64,000 bases of DNA from Pseudomonas sp. QS1027 (lineage in GTDB: Bacteria > Pseudomonadota > Gammaproteobacteria > Pseudomonadales > Pseudomonadaceae), in assembly GCF_002814235.1 (NCBI RefSeq), contig NZ_PHSU01000020.1, positions 164,959 to 228,958 on the forward strand, read 5' to 3'. The notes beneath the pieces are model-generated. The model ran no database searches and had not been told where the DNA came from. It saw nothing but the letters and a program-made list of their open reading frames with translations. Each line of letters starts with the position of its first letter. Position 1 is the first letter of the stretch. The position numbers were made by a program, and so were the translations under genes. This document shows positions 34,074 through 42,930 of the stretch, in pieces.

Positions 34074-34298
34074 CTGGGAATACCTGTACGAGGACGGAAA
34101 TCTACCGAGCATTATAGAGGCCAGGGCCTGTGCTGGGCACCTCTAAATACCTTACGGCCTGCGTCATGACAGTGTTGCGGTTTGGGGACAGCGGCCGCAC
34201 TGCGCTACAATCCTGCGCCTTTGCTGCCTGTCGGCTTTAATTCATTCATCGGTCCGGCCCGCCCCTGCGGCGGCGGACCTGAATCGCGAGGTACTTCC

Positions 34299-35162
34299 AT
34301 GGTCCACAGCATGACCGCCTTCGCCCGCGTCGAAAGCGCCGTCAGCCAGGGCACCCTGAGCTGGGAGCTGCGCTCGGTCAACAGCCGCTACCTGGAACCC
34401 CACCTGCGTTTGCCGGAATCGTTCCGCGACCTCGAAGGCGCGGTGCGCGAAGCCCTGCGCCAGGGCCTCTCCCGGGGCAAACTGGAATGCACCTTGCGCT
34501 TCACCGAGGAAACCACCGGCAAGGCCCTGCAGATTGACCGCGAGCGCGCCACCCAACTGATCGCCGCCGCCGAAACCGTCGCCGGCCTGATCAAGCAGCC
34601 TGCCGCGCTGAACCCACTGGAAGTGCTCGCCTGGCCTGGCGTGCTGGTGGCCGACGCCAGCGATCCGCAGGCCCTGAACAACGAAGCCCTGGCCCTGTTC
34701 ACCCAGGGACTCGAGGAACTCAAGAACGGCCGCCAGCGCGAAGGCGCGGAACTGGCCCGCTTGATCGTCGAGCGCCTGGACGCCATCGAAGGCGATGTCG
34801 CGACCCTGCGCGAACAGGTTCCGCAGATGCTCGCCACCCAGCGCCAGAAAGTCCTCGACCGCTTCGCCGACATGAAAGCCGAGCTGGATCCGACCCGCCT
34901 GGAGCAGGAAATGGTCCTGCTGGCGCAGAAAAGCGACGTGGCCGAAGAACTCGACCGCCTCGCCACCCATATCATCGAAGTCCGCCGGGTGCTCAAGTCC
35001 GCTGGCGCGGCCGGCCGACGCCTGGACTTCCTGATGCAGGAACTCAACCGCGAAGCCAACACCCTCGGCTCCAAGGCCTTCGACCCGCGCAGCACCCAGG
35101 CGGCGGTCAACCTCAAGGTGTTGATCGAGCAAATGCGCGAACAAGTACAGAACATCGAGTAA
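34299..35162 (+). CDS. yicC: YicC-family endoribonuclease
   Basis: Encodes 287 residues from ATG 34299 (MVHSMTAFARVES), the standard family start; the open frame reaches further upstream but without family sequence. The N-terminal domain has WELRSVNSRYLEPHLRLPES and the C-terminal DUF1732 domain has KSDVAEELDRLATHI and GRRLDFLMQELNREANTLGSK. E. coli YicC has been shown to be an endoribonuclease involved in small RNA turnover. Divergence from rph and proximity to gmk are conserved in gammaproteobacteria; gmk starts 12 bp downstream. Confidence 0.95.
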   Translation: MVHSMTAFARVESAVSQGTLSWELRSVNSRYLEPHLRLPESFRDLEGAVREALRQGLSRGKLECTLRFTEETTGKALQIDRERATQLIAAAETVAGLIKQPAALNPLEVLAWPGVLVADASDPQALNNEALALFTQGLEELKNGRQREGAELARLIVERLDAIEGDVATLREQVPQMLATQRQKVLDRFADMKAELDPTRLEQEMVLLAQKSDVAEELDRLATHIIEVRRVLKSAGAAGRRLDFLMQELNREANTLGSKAFDPRSTQAAVNLKVLIEQMREQVQNIE

Positions 35163-35174
35163 GGCTAACCCGAC

Positions 35175-35795
35175 ATGACCCACAGCACTGGCACCCTCTA
35201 CATCATTTCCGCACCGTCGGGCGCAGGCAAGACCAGCCTGGTCAAGGCCCTGATCGATGCCGAGCCGCAAATCCGCGTCTCGGTCTCGCACACCACCCGC
35301 GCCATGCGCCCGGGCGAAACCGACGGCGTGAACTACCACTTCGTCGACCGCGCCGAGTTCGTGCGCCTGGTCGAGCACGGTGACTTCCTCGAGCAGGCCG
35401 AAGTCTTCGGCAACCTCTACGGTACGTCCCAGAGCCGCCTGCAGCAGACCCTGGACGAAGGCCACGACCTGATCCTGGAAATCGACTGGCAGGGTGCCGA
35501 ACAAGTGCGTCGGCAAATGCCCGAGGCCCGCTCGATCTTTATCCTGCCGCCGAGCCAGCAGGCCCTGCGCCAGCGCCTGACCAACCGTGGCCAGGACAGC
35601 GACGCGATCATCGAAGGGCGGATGCGCGAAGCGGTCAGCGAAATGAGCCACTACGTCGAATATGATTTCCTGATCATCAACGACGATTTTGCCCACGCGC
35701 TGGACGACCTGAAGGCGATTTTCCGCGCCAATCGCTTGCAGCAGCGCCCCCAGCAGCAACATTTCACTCAACTATTGAGTGAATTGCTGGCATAA
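35175..35795 (+). CDS. gmk: Guanylate kinase
   Basis: Encodes 206 residues. The P-loop is SAPSGAGKTSLVKAL near residue 13, and the GMP-binding region is SVSHTTRAMRPGETDGVNYHFV. It phosphorylates GMP and dGMP to the diphosphates. It follows yicC by 12 bp with AAGG before the start. The C-terminus is normal in length. A bulged hairpin with a T tract about 70 bp after the stop may terminate the transcript before rpoZ. Confidence 0.97.
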   Translation: MTHSTGTLYIISAPSGAGKTSLVKALIDAEPQIRVSVSHTTRAMRPGETDGVNYHFVDRAEFVRLVEHGDFLEQAEVFGNLYGTSQSRLQQTLDEGHDLILEIDWQGAEQVRRQMPEARSIFILPPSQQALRQRLTNRGQDSDAIIEGRMREAVSEMSHYVEYDFLIINDDFAHALDDLKAIFRANRLQQRPQQQHFTQLLSELLA

Positions 35796-35864
35796 GCAAC
35801 ACTTCCCAAAAGCGCCGCGAGGGCTTTACATTGGTACTCGTGGCGCGGTGGCGAAGCGACTGGG

Positions 35865-35899
35865 AAAATCAGCGCTTCCCTAAACGCTGGTGATTTTTT
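35865..35899 (+). terminator. Probable terminator after gmk
   Basis: AAAATCAGCG and CGCTGGTGATTTTTT pair around a ten-base loop with a small bulge and are followed by T-rich sequence. It lies between gmk and rpoZ, whose start is at 35963. The bulge makes it less certain than the other terminators in the window. Confidence 0.5.
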
Positions 35900-35962
35900 A
35901 AACTGTTCAGTCCGCTCGCCCATCCGGGTAGCGTGATTACCGCATTTGCTACGAGGAACACC

Positions 35963-36226
35963 ATGGCCCGCGTAACCGTTGAAGACTGCCTAGAACATGT
36001 GGCTAACCGTTTTGAGCTGGTCATGCTCTCCACCAAGCGTGCTCGTCAACTGGCGACCGGCGGCAAAGAGCCGAAGCTGGCGTGGGAAAATGACAAACCA
36101 ACCGTAATGGCGCTGCGGGAAATCGCCGAAGGCTACGTGACGTACGAGTTCATCGCTGAACAGGATATCGTCCATGAAGACCCGGTCTTCGCCGCCTTCG
36201 AGGACGAGTCCAACGAGGCCGTCTAA
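35963..36226 (+). CDS. rpoZ: RNA polymerase omega subunit
   Basis: Encodes 87 residues from ATG 35963 with ACGAGGAAC upstream. MARVTVEDCLEHVANRFELV and LSTKRARQLATGGKEP are the conserved omega sequences that hold the C-terminal tail of beta-prime. Omega assists polymerase assembly and in many proteobacteria forms part of a ppGpp-binding site, which fits its position 60 bp upstream of spoT, its normal operon partner. Confidence 0.97.
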   Translation: MARVTVEDCLEHVANRFELVMLSTKRARQLATGGKEPKLAWENDKPTVMALREIAEGYVTYEFIAEQDIVHEDPVFAAFEDESNEAV

Positions 36227-36286
36227 GCCTATGCCTGGTCGACGTAGCACGGCGCAGGGTACAAGGCTTCGGTCGGGGGAAACCTC

Positions 36287-38392
36287 ATGCCGAGCATAGA
36301 CGCCCTCGCCGATCGCTTATCGACCTACCTCGGCGCCGACCAGGTCAACCTGGTCCGCCGGGCGTACTTCTACGCCGAACAAGCCCATGACGGTCAACGC
36401 CGTCGCAGCGGCGAAGCCTACGTCACGCATCCGCTGGCGGTGGCCAATATTCTTGCAGACATGCACATGGACCATCAGAGCCTGATGGCGGCCATGCTCC
36501 ATGACGTGATCGAAGACACCGGGATCGCCAAGGAAGCGCTGCAAGCGCAGTTCGGTGAAACCGTGGCCGAACTGGTCGACGGGGTCAGCAAACTGACCCA
36601 GATGAATTTCGAGACCAAGGCCGAAGCCCAGGCGGAAAACTTCCAGAAGATGGCCATGGCCATGGCCCGCGATATTCGCGTGATCCTGGTCAAGCTCGCC
36701 GACCGCCTGCACAACATGCGCACCCTTGAAGTGCTGTCCGGCGAAAAACGCCGGCGCATCGCCAAGGAAACCCTCGAGATCTATGCACCCATCGCCAACC
36801 GGCTGGGCATGCATGCGATCCGCATCGAATTCGAAGACCTCGGCTTCAAGGCCATGCACCCGATGCGTTCCGCGCGGATCTACCAGGCGGTCAAGCGCGC
36901 CCGGGGCAACCGCAAGGAAATCGTCAACAAGATCGAAGAGTCCCTGAGCCACTGCCTGGCCGTCGACGGCATCCAGGGTGAAGTCAGCGGACGGCAGAAG
37001 CACCTGTACGGCATCTACACCAAGATGCGCGGCAAGCGCCGGGCCTTCAACGAGATCATGGACGTCTACGCGTTCCGGATCATCGTCGACAAGGTCGACA
37101 CCTGCTACCGGGTCCTCGGCGCTGTACATAATTTGTACAAACCCCTGCCCGGCCGCTTCAAGGACTACATCGCAATTCCCAAAGCCAACGGCTACCAGTC
37201 GCTGCATACCACACTGTTCGGCATGCACGGCGTACCGATCGAGATCCAGATTCGCACCCGCGAAATGGAAGAGATGGCCAACAACGGCATCGCCGCCCAC
37301 TGGCTGTACAAGTCCAGCGGCGACGAGCAGCCCAAGGGCACCCACGCCCGGGCCCGCCAGTGGGTCAAGGGCGTGCTGGAAATGCAGCAACGCGCCGGCA
37401 ACTCCCTGGAATTCATCGAAAGCGTGAAGATCGACCTGTTTCCGGACGAGGTCTACGTGTTCACGCCCAAGGGCCGGATCATGGAGCTGCCGAAAGGCTC
37501 CACGGCGGTGGACTTTGCCTACGCGGTGCATACCGACGTCGGCAACAGCTGCATTGCCTGTCGGATCAATCGCCGTCTCGCGCCGCTGTCCGAACCGCTG
37601 CAAAGCGGTTCCACGGTCGAGATCGTCAGTGCCCCCGGCGCGCGCCCGAATCCGGCGTGGCTCAACTTTGTCGTCACCGGCAAGGCCCGCACCCATATCC
37701 GCCACGCCCTGAAACTGCAACGCCGTTCCGAATCCATCAGCCTGGGCGAACGCCTGCTGAACAAGGTGCTCAACGGTTTCGACAGTGCCCTGGACAAGAT
37801 CCCGGGCGAGCGCGTGCTGGCCATGCTCCACGAATACCGCCTGGAACTGATCGAAGACCTGCTGGAAGACATCGGCCTGGGCAACCGCATGGCCTATGTG
37901 GTCGCCCGCCGCCTGCTCGGCGAAGGCGAACAGTTGCCCAGCCCCGAAGGTCCGCTGGCGATCCGCGGCACCGAAGGCCTGGTGCTCAGCTACGCCAAGT
38001 GCTGCACGCCGATTCCGGGCGACCCGATTGTCGGCCACCTGTCCGCCGGCAAAGGCATGGTGGTGCACCTGGACAACTGCCGCAATATCAGCGAAATCCG
38101 CCACAACCCGGAAAAATGCATCCAGCTCTCCTGGGCCAAGGATGTCACCGGCGAATTCAACGTCGAGCTGCGCGTCGAGCTGGAACACCAGCGCGGCCTG
38201 ATCGCCCTGCTGGCCAGCAGCGTCAATGCCGCCGACGGCAATATCGAGAAAATCAGCATGGACGAACGCGATGGTCGCATCAGCGTGGTCCAACTGGTGG
38301 TCAGCGTGCACGACCGCGTGCACCTGGCCCGCGTGATCAAGAAACTGCGCGCCCTGACCGGGGTGATCCGCATCACCCGCATGCGCGCATAG
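36287..38392 (+). CDS. spoT: Bifunctional (p)ppGpp hydrolase/synthetase SpoT
   Basis: Encodes 701 residues, the expected length. The HD hydrolase domain has RRSGEAYVTHPLAVANIL and LHDVIEDTGI (intact HD pair). The synthetase domain around residues 230-340 has YGIYTKMRGKRRAFNEIMD and NGYQSLHTTLFG. A TGS domain (VYVFTPKGRIMELPKGSTA) near residue 390 and a C-terminal ACT domain follow. It degrades and, more weakly, makes the alarmone (p)ppGpp in response to stress and starvation. The rpoZ-spoT-ridA order is conserved in Pseudomonas. Confidence 0.97.
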   Translation: MPSIDALADRLSTYLGADQVNLVRRAYFYAEQAHDGQRRRSGEAYVTHPLAVANILADMHMDHQSLMAAMLHDVIEDTGIAKEALQAQFGETVAELVDGVSKLTQMNFETKAEAQAENFQKMAMAMARDIRVILVKLADRLHNMRTLEVLSGEKRRRIAKETLEIYAPIANRLGMHAIRIEFEDLGFKAMHPMRSARIYQAVKRARGNRKEIVNKIEESLSHCLAVDGIQGEVSGRQKHLYGIYTKMRGKRRAFNEIMDVYAFRIIVDKVDTCYRVLGAVHNLYKPLPGRFKDYIAIPKANGYQSLHTTLFGMHGVPIEIQIRTREMEEMANNGIAAHWLYKSSGDEQPKGTHARARQWVKGVLEMQQRAGNSLEFIESVKIDLFPDEVYVFTPKGRIMELPKGSTAVDFAYAVHTDVGNSCIACRINRRLAPLSEPLQSGSTVEIVSAPGARPNPAWLNFVVTGKARTHIRHALKLQRRSESISLGERLLNKVLNGFDSALDKIPGERVLAMLHEYRLELIEDLLEDIGLGNRMAYVVARRLLGEGEQLPSPEGPLAIRGTEGLVLSYAKCCTPIPGDPIVGHLSAGKGMVVHLDNCRNISEIRHNPEKCIQLSWAKDVTGEFNVELRVELEHQRGLIALLASSVNAADGNIEKISMDERDGRISVVQLVVSVHDRVHLARVIKKLRALTGVIRITRMRA

Positions 38393-38437
38393 CTCAATAG
38401 CCCGTCTACGTAGCCGCCCATTACAAGGAACCTGTTC

Positions 38438-38818
38438 ATGAGCAAGACCGTTATCAGCAGCGACAAAGCCCCAGCCGCCATCGGCACCTACTCCCAGGCG
38501 ATCAAGGCTGGCAACACCGTCTACATGTCCGGCCAGATTCCCCTCGACCCGAAAACCATGGAACTGGTGGACGGCTTCGAAGCCCAGACCGTACAGGTCT
38601 TCGAAAACCTGAAGGCCGTGGCCGAAGCGGCTGGCGGTTCGTTCAAGGACATCGTCAAGCTGAACATCTTCCTCACCGACCTGAGCCACTTCGCCAAGGT
38701 CAACGAGATCATGGGCAAGTACTTCCAGCAGCCATACCCGGCCCGCGCCGCCATTGGTGTTGCCGCCCTGCCACGCGGCTCGCAGGTCGAGATGGACGCG
38801 ATCCTGGTCCTCGAGTAA
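38438..38818 (+). CDS. ridA: 2-iminobutanoate/2-iminopropanoate deaminase RidA
   Basis: Encodes 126 residues: APAAIGTYSQAIKAGNTVYMSGQIPLDP at the start, TVQVFENLKAVAEAAGGSF in the middle and YPARAAIGVAALPRGSQVEMDAI with the conserved arginine near the end. This is the archetypal RidA subfamily, which hydrolyses enamine/imine products of PLP enzymes and so protects other PLP enzymes. It corresponds to PA5339, the gene directly after spoT in P. aeruginosa. It starts 45 bp after spoT. Confidence 0.95.
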   Translation: MSKTVISSDKAPAAIGTYSQAIKAGNTVYMSGQIPLDPKTMELVDGFEAQTVQVFENLKAVAEAAGGSFKDIVKLNIFLTDLSHFAKVNEIMGKYFQQPYPARAAIGVAALPRGSQVEMDAILVLE

Positions 38819-38897
38819 CCGCCCCACCCTCGAACAACCCCGCACTGCCTGGTGCAGCCCTCCCGCTGCGCCAGCTTCGTCTGCAAAGGATTCCACC

Positions 38898-39632
38898 ATG
38901 CGCAAAGCGCTTGCCTTCTCGGTGTTTGCCCTCCTGCTCGGCGGTTGCGCCAGCGACCCCGCCAAATACGACATCAGCGGCACCTGGATCAACCAGGCCG
39001 CCATCGATGCCGCCGTTAAAAAGGGCAGCTTGCGCGAGGCCCTGGAAACCTACGGGCCGAACCTGGAATGGAGCATCGACACCCGTAACGGCCAGGCCCG
39101 CTACAGCAACGGTTTCGAACGCCCCGAGGGCCATGTGCGCGCGGACGGCAAGCAGTGGCATGTCGATTTCTACGGCAGCGCCGGTACTGCGCTGGCGCGC
39201 GACGGCAAGGAACTGATCCAGAGCGCCAGCGATTCGGAGCCTGAACAGCCATTCGTGCGGGCCGAGACCCAATTGCCGGCCAATGCGCCGGTGGGCGCCA
39301 GCTTCGAGCAGGCCTTGTACGCGGCCTATATGGGTGGCGACTGGAAGATCAGCAGCGGCCCGGGCGAAGGCGGCCAGGTGAAATTCCTGCCGGACGGACG
39401 CCTCGAAGGTTTGCCCGGCGCCGACCGCTACGCCCTGTGCCTGGCGGGCGATTGCGCCTCCATGAGCGGTGAGAACGACAGCATCTGGTTGCAGCAAGGC
39501 AACAAGGGCGCGGCCTGGATCTTCGTGCGCAAGGGCAAGCAACTGGAAATCTTCCAGGCGCTGAACTCGGCCCAGCCCGATGACCAGCCGCAGCTCAACC
39601 CTGGCCCTCGCCAATGGTTGCTGGAGAAATAA
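38898..39632 (+). CDS. Hypothetical lipoprotein
   Basis: Encodes 244 residues from ATG 38898, preceded by AAAGGA. A lipoprotein signal ends at LLLGGCAS (lipid on about C17). The mature protein has two similar-looking parts, one near DISGTWINQAAIDAAVKKGSL and the other near LYAAYMGGDWKISSGPGEGGQVKFLPDG, each resembling a small beta-barrel-like module with tryptophans. I do not recognise a named family. It follows ridA on the same strand and is convergent with the SDR gene, with one base between stops. It corresponds by position to an uncharacterised gene after ridA in P. aeruginosa. Confidence 0.8.
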   Translation: MRKALAFSVFALLLGGCASDPAKYDISGTWINQAAIDAAVKKGSLREALETYGPNLEWSIDTRNGQARYSNGFERPEGHVRADGKQWHVDFYGSAGTALARDGKELIQSASDSEPEQPFVRAETQLPANAPVGASFEQALYAAYMGGDWKISSGPGEGGQVKFLPDGRLEGLPGADRYALCLAGDCASMSGENDSIWLQQGNKGAAWIFVRKGKQLEIFQALNSAQPDDQPQLNPGPRQWLLEK

Positions 39633-39633
39633 C

Positions 39634-40491
39634 TCAGCAGCGCCCTTCAAGAATCGCCGCATAACCCTCGCGGAAACTCGGATAACGCGGTGCCCAGCCC
39701 AGGGCCCGCGCCCGGGCATTGCTGCAACGCTTGCTGCCCGTGCGGCGAACGCTGGCATCCTCGGCCCACTCGGTCACCCCCAGGTACTCGCGCAACCAGC
39801 CCACCACCTCGGCCAGCGGCGCCGGCGCATCATCGACACCGATATAACAATCCTCCAGCACCTTCCCGTCGCGATCAGCCTCCAGCAGAAACGCCAGCAG
39901 GCCAGCCGCATCGTCGGCATGAATCCGATTGCCATATAAAGGCGGCTCCACCGCCACCCGATAACCGCGCCGGACCTGGGTCAACAACCACTCGCGACCC
40001 GGCCCGTAGATACCGGTCAGGCGCACCCGGGTCGCCGGAATGCCGCTATCCAGCGCCACCTGCTCGGCCTCCAGCATCAAGCGCCCGGAATAACCCTCGG
40101 CTTCGGTCGGCGAAGTCTCGTCGACCCACTCGCCCGTCTGCTGCACATACACGCTGCTGCTGGAGACGAACAGCAGGCGCCGTGGCCGCTGGCCAGATTG
40201 CCTGAGCCAGCTCAATACATGCCGCAACCCCTCGACGTAGGCTGCGCGATAACCCGCCTCATCGTGCTCGGTCGCGGCGGCGCAATACACCAGGTAATCC
40301 AGCGGGCCACTCGGCCAGGTCTCAGGCCGCTGCTCGGCGAACAGGTCACCGGCCACCCCGAGGACACCCTCCGGCAAACGCTCGATCGAGCGCCGCAGAC
40401 CATGGACCTGCCAACCCTGGGCGAGCAATTGCGTCGCCAGGCGGCTACCGACATCGCCGCAACCGGCGATCAGAACAGAGGGAGCAGACAT
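39634..40491 (-). CDS. NAD(P)-dependent SDR/epimerase-like protein (YeeZ family)
   Basis: Encodes 285 residues; I start at ATG 40491, seven bases after GGAG, although GTG one codon upstream is possible. The NAD(P) motif is VLIAGCGDVGSRLATQL, and RLLFVSSSSVYVQQTGEWVDE and YSGRLMLEAEQVA follow the extended-SDR pattern. The usual YxxxK is changed (YSGRLMLE), as in YeeZ-type proteins that keep the fold with altered catalysis. The substrate is unknown. It is convergent with the lipoprotein gene and divergent from exbB. Confidence 0.85.
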   Translation of the reverse strand: MSAPSVLIAGCGDVGSRLATQLLAQGWQVHGLRRSIERLPEGVLGVAGDLFAEQRPETWPSGPLDYLVYCAAATEHDEAGYRAAYVEGLRHVLSWLRQSGQRPRRLLFVSSSSVYVQQTGEWVDETSPTEAEGYSGRLMLEAEQVALDSGIPATRVRLTGIYGPGREWLLTQVRRGYRVAVEPPLYGNRIHADDAAGLLAFLLEADRDGKVLEDCYIGVDDAPAPLAEVVGWLREYLGVTEWAEDASVRRTGSKRCSNARARALGWAPRYPSFREGYAAILEGRC

Positions 40492-40682
40492 CACGGATCT
40501 CCAGGAAAAAAGCGAAAAAATGGCGCTGAAAATTGACCAGCGGTTAGCAATGGAAGAAAAAAAGAGAAGCTATTACTTCTGTTAACAAGAATTACTTGCA
40601 ATAATGCCCGACCAAATGTTCTCGGCCCCACGAGGCCTGGAAGGACAAGACCCTCTTCTATCTTTTCTCAGGTCCGGCCAGC

Positions 40683-41657
40683 ATGACACGCAATCCACGC
40701 CCCGTTTCGTCAACCCAAAGCCCATTGCGCACGGCAGCCTTGCTGTTCAGCCTGTTGCTGGTGCCGACCGTGACCTTCGCCGACGAAGCCGCTTCGCACC
40801 CCGCGCCGGCCGCTGTCGCCGCGGCGCCAGCTGATCATGCCGCCCCCGCCGTCGTACCGAGCGCCGCCGCTCCAGCCCAGGCTGACGCCGGCGTACCGGC
40901 CGACACCACGGATGCCGACGCACTGCCCGCCGAAGACAACAGCCTGGGCATGGCCCACGACCTGTCGCCCTGGGGCATGTACAAGAACGCCGACATCATC
41001 GTCAAGATCGTGATGATCGGCCTGGCCATCGCTTCGATAATCACCTGGACCATCTGGGTTGCCAAGGGCTTCGAACTGCTGGGCGCCAAACGTCGCCTGC
41101 GCCGCGAGATGCTCGCCCTGAAAAAGGCCCGCACCCTCAAGGAAGCCAGCGAAACCGCCAACAAGGAGGGCACCCTCGCCCACCTGCTGGTGCATGACGC
41201 CCTGGAAGAAATGCACCTGTCGGTCAACAGCCGCGAAAGGGAAGGCATCAAGGAACGCGTCAGCTTCCGCCTCGAGCGCCTGGTTGCCGCCTGTGGTCGC
41301 AACATGAGCAGCGGCACCGGCGTGCTCGCCACCATCGGTTCCACCGCGCCCTTCGTCGGCCTGTTCGGCACCGTCTGGGGCATCATGAACAGCTTTATCG
41401 GCATCGCCAAGACCCAGACCACCAACCTTGCCGTGGTTGCCCCGGGTATCGCCGAAGCCCTGCTGGCCACCGCCCTGGGCCTGGTCGCCGCGATCCCGGC
41501 CGTGGTGATCTACAACGTCTTCGCCCGCTCCATCGCCGGCTACAAGGCCCAGGTCTCCGACGCCTCCGCCCAGGTCCTGCTGCTGGTCAGCCGTGACCTC
41601 GACCACCAACCGTCCGAGCGCTCCGCACAAGCGCCGCACATGGTGAAAGTGGGGTAA
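40683..41657 (+). CDS. exbB: TonB-system energiser ExbB, long N-terminal form
   Basis: Encodes 324 residues. A signal peptide (to about residue 34) is followed by a long Ala/Pro-rich periplasmic region (about residues 35-95) that short ExbB proteins lack. Then comes the MotA/TolQ/ExbB proton-channel domain with three membrane helices: IVKIVMIGLAIASIITWTIW, then LATIGSTAPFVGLFGTVWGIM, then ALLATALGLVAAIPAVVIYN. With ExbD it uses proton motive force to energise TonB for uptake of iron-siderophores and cobalamin. It is the first gene of exbB-exbD-tonB. The 190 bp upstream has no convincing Fur box by eye, though iron regulation would be expected. Confidence 0.96.
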   Translation: MTRNPRPVSSTQSPLRTAALLFSLLLVPTVTFADEAASHPAPAAVAAAPADHAAPAVVPSAAAPAQADAGVPADTTDADALPAEDNSLGMAHDLSPWGMYKNADIIVKIVMIGLAIASIITWTIWVAKGFELLGAKRRLRREMLALKKARTLKEASETANKEGTLAHLLVHDALEEMHLSVNSREREGIKERVSFRLERLVAACGRNMSSGTGVLATIGSTAPFVGLFGTVWGIMNSFIGIAKTQTTNLAVVAPGIAEALLATALGLVAAIPAVVIYNVFARSIAGYKAQVSDASAQVLLLVSRDLDHQPSERSAQAPHMVKVG

Positions 41658-41663
41658 TCAGCC

Positions 41664-42089
41664 ATGGGCCTGCATTTGAACGAAGGCGGCGACGATCTCG
41701 CCGAAAACCACGAAATCAACGTCACGCCGTTTATCGACGTGATGCTGGTACTGCTGATCATCTTCATGGTGGCAGCCCCCCTGGCCACCGTGGACATCAA
41801 GGTCGACCTGCCTGCGTCCACCGCCAAGCCGGCACCGCGACCGGAAAAGCCGGTGTTCCTCAGCGTCAAGTCCGACCAGCGCCTGTTCCTCGGTGAAGAC
41901 GAAGTCAAGGCCGAGGCCCTGGGCCCGACGCTCGACGCCCGCACCCACGGCAAGAAGGACACGACCATTTTCTTCCAGGCCGATAAAGGCGTGGACTATG
42001 GCGACCTGATGCGCGTGATGGATGCCCTGCGCGCCGCCGGTTACCTGAAGGTCGGCCTGGTCGGACTCGAGACGGCAGCCAAGAAATGA
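41664..42089 (+). CDS. exbD: TonB-system protein ExbD
   Basis: Encodes 141 residues. One membrane helix, NVTPFIDVMLVLLIIFMVAA, contains the functional aspartate (FIDVML). The periplasmic part has the typical DVKVDLPAS-like start (DIKVDLPAST) and VDYGDLMRVMDALRAAGYLKVGLV. It forms the proton channel with ExbB. It starts six bases after exbB, and tonB overlaps its end by four bases (ATGA), so the three proteins are translationally coupled. Confidence 0.97.
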   Translation: MGLHLNEGGDDLAENHEINVTPFIDVMLVLLIIFMVAAPLATVDIKVDLPASTAKPAPRPEKPVFLSVKSDQRLFLGEDEVKAEALGPTLDARTHGKKDTTIFFQADKGVDYGDLMRVMDALRAAGYLKVGLVGLETAAKK

Positions 42090-42835
42090 TCAATACGCGC
42101 CAAAAGCTGACGCGTTACGGCGCCAGCCTGGGCCTGGTGCTGGGCATTCATGCGGTAGCGATCATTGCCACGCTGAACTGGTCGGTGTCCAAACCCATCG
42201 AGCTGCCGCCACAGGCGATGATGGTCGAACTGGCGCCATTGCCCCCCGCTCCACCGCCACCGGCACCGCCCAAGGTCATCACGCCGCCGCAGCCGCCCGC
42301 GCCCGTGGAAGAGTTACCATTGCCCAAGCTGGCCGAAGCGCCCAAGCCGACGATCTCGGTGCCCAAGCCGGTCAAGCCCAAACCCAAGCCGCAACCGCCC
42401 AAGCCCCAGGTGAAACCGGAGCCGGTGAAGGAAAAGCCGACGCAAGAGAAACCTTCCGACACGCCGCCGACCAACACACCACCGGAAAAATCCGCGGCAC
42501 CGGCGCCAGGCCCTTCGCCCCAGCAGGTCGCGGCGAAAGCCAGCTGGGAAGGTACCTTGCTGGCCCACCTGAGCAAGTACAAGAAGTACCCGCCGGCGGC
42601 GCAGTCACGGGGCAAGGAAGGTCTGAACCGTCTGCGTTTCGTCGTGGATGCCGAAGGCAAGGTGCTCTCGTATGAACTGGTGGGCCGCTCGGGCAACGCC
42701 GATCTGGACCGGGCCACCCTGGAAATGATCCGTCGTGCCCAACCGCTGCCCAAGCCGCCGGCCGATATGCTGACCAACGGCAGCATCGAGATCGTCGCGC
42801 CGTTCGTCTATTCCATCGACAAGCGCGCTCGCTAG
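42086..42835 (+). CDS. tonB: Energy-transducing protein TonB
   Basis: Encodes 249 residues. A membrane anchor at about residues 13-32 (LGLVLGIHAVAIIATLNW) has the SxxxH-like histidine. A long proline/lysine-rich spacer (residues 45-150, with repeats such as KPVKPKPKPQPPKP) spans the periplasm. The C-terminal TonB domain has KYPPAAQSRGKEGLNRLRFVV and IRRAQPLPKPPADML. It transmits energy from ExbBD to outer-membrane receptors. The hairpin at 42840-42887 directly after the stop may mark the end of the operon. Confidence 0.95.
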   Translation: MINTRQKLTRYGASLGLVLGIHAVAIIATLNWSVSKPIELPPQAMMVELAPLPPAPPPPAPPKVITPPQPPAPVEELPLPKLAEAPKPTISVPKPVKPKPKPQPPKPQVKPEPVKEKPTQEKPSDTPPTNTPPEKSAAPAPGPSPQQVAAKASWEGTLLAHLSKYKKYPPAAQSRGKEGLNRLRFVVDAEGKVLSYELVGRSGNADLDRATLEMIRRAQPLPKPPADMLTNGSIEIVAPFVYSIDKRAR

Positions 42836-42839
42836 GCCG

Positions 42840-42887
42840 CTGTGGGAACGAAGCTGGCCCAGGCCACTCCAAGCTTCGCTCCCGCAG
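42840..42887. repeat. Inverted repeat downstream of tonB
   Basis: CTGTGGGAACGAAGCT and AGCTTCGCTCCCGCAG pair with two mismatches around a 16-base loop. The sequence resembles another common Pseudomonas intergenic repeat (GTGGGAGCGAAGCTTGC type) and differs from the GTAGGAGCCGGC family seen elsewhere. No T tract follows. Confidence 0.7.
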
Positions 42888-42930
42888 AATCGAGCTGCAC
42901 GACCCAATAGAAACCCACTAAAACCGCCCT

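Noticed and set aside
36317..39004. Open frame of 895 codons on the minus strand opposite spoT and ridA
   Set aside because: It is a shadow of the spoT and ridA reading frames, with no start site support and a composition (Ala/Gly/Val/His-rich) typical of antisense translation.
40575..40605. A/T-rich stretch upstream of exbB considered as a Fur box
   Set aside because: By eye it matches the 19-base GATAATGATAATCATTATC consensus too poorly to report, although iron control of the operon is expected.
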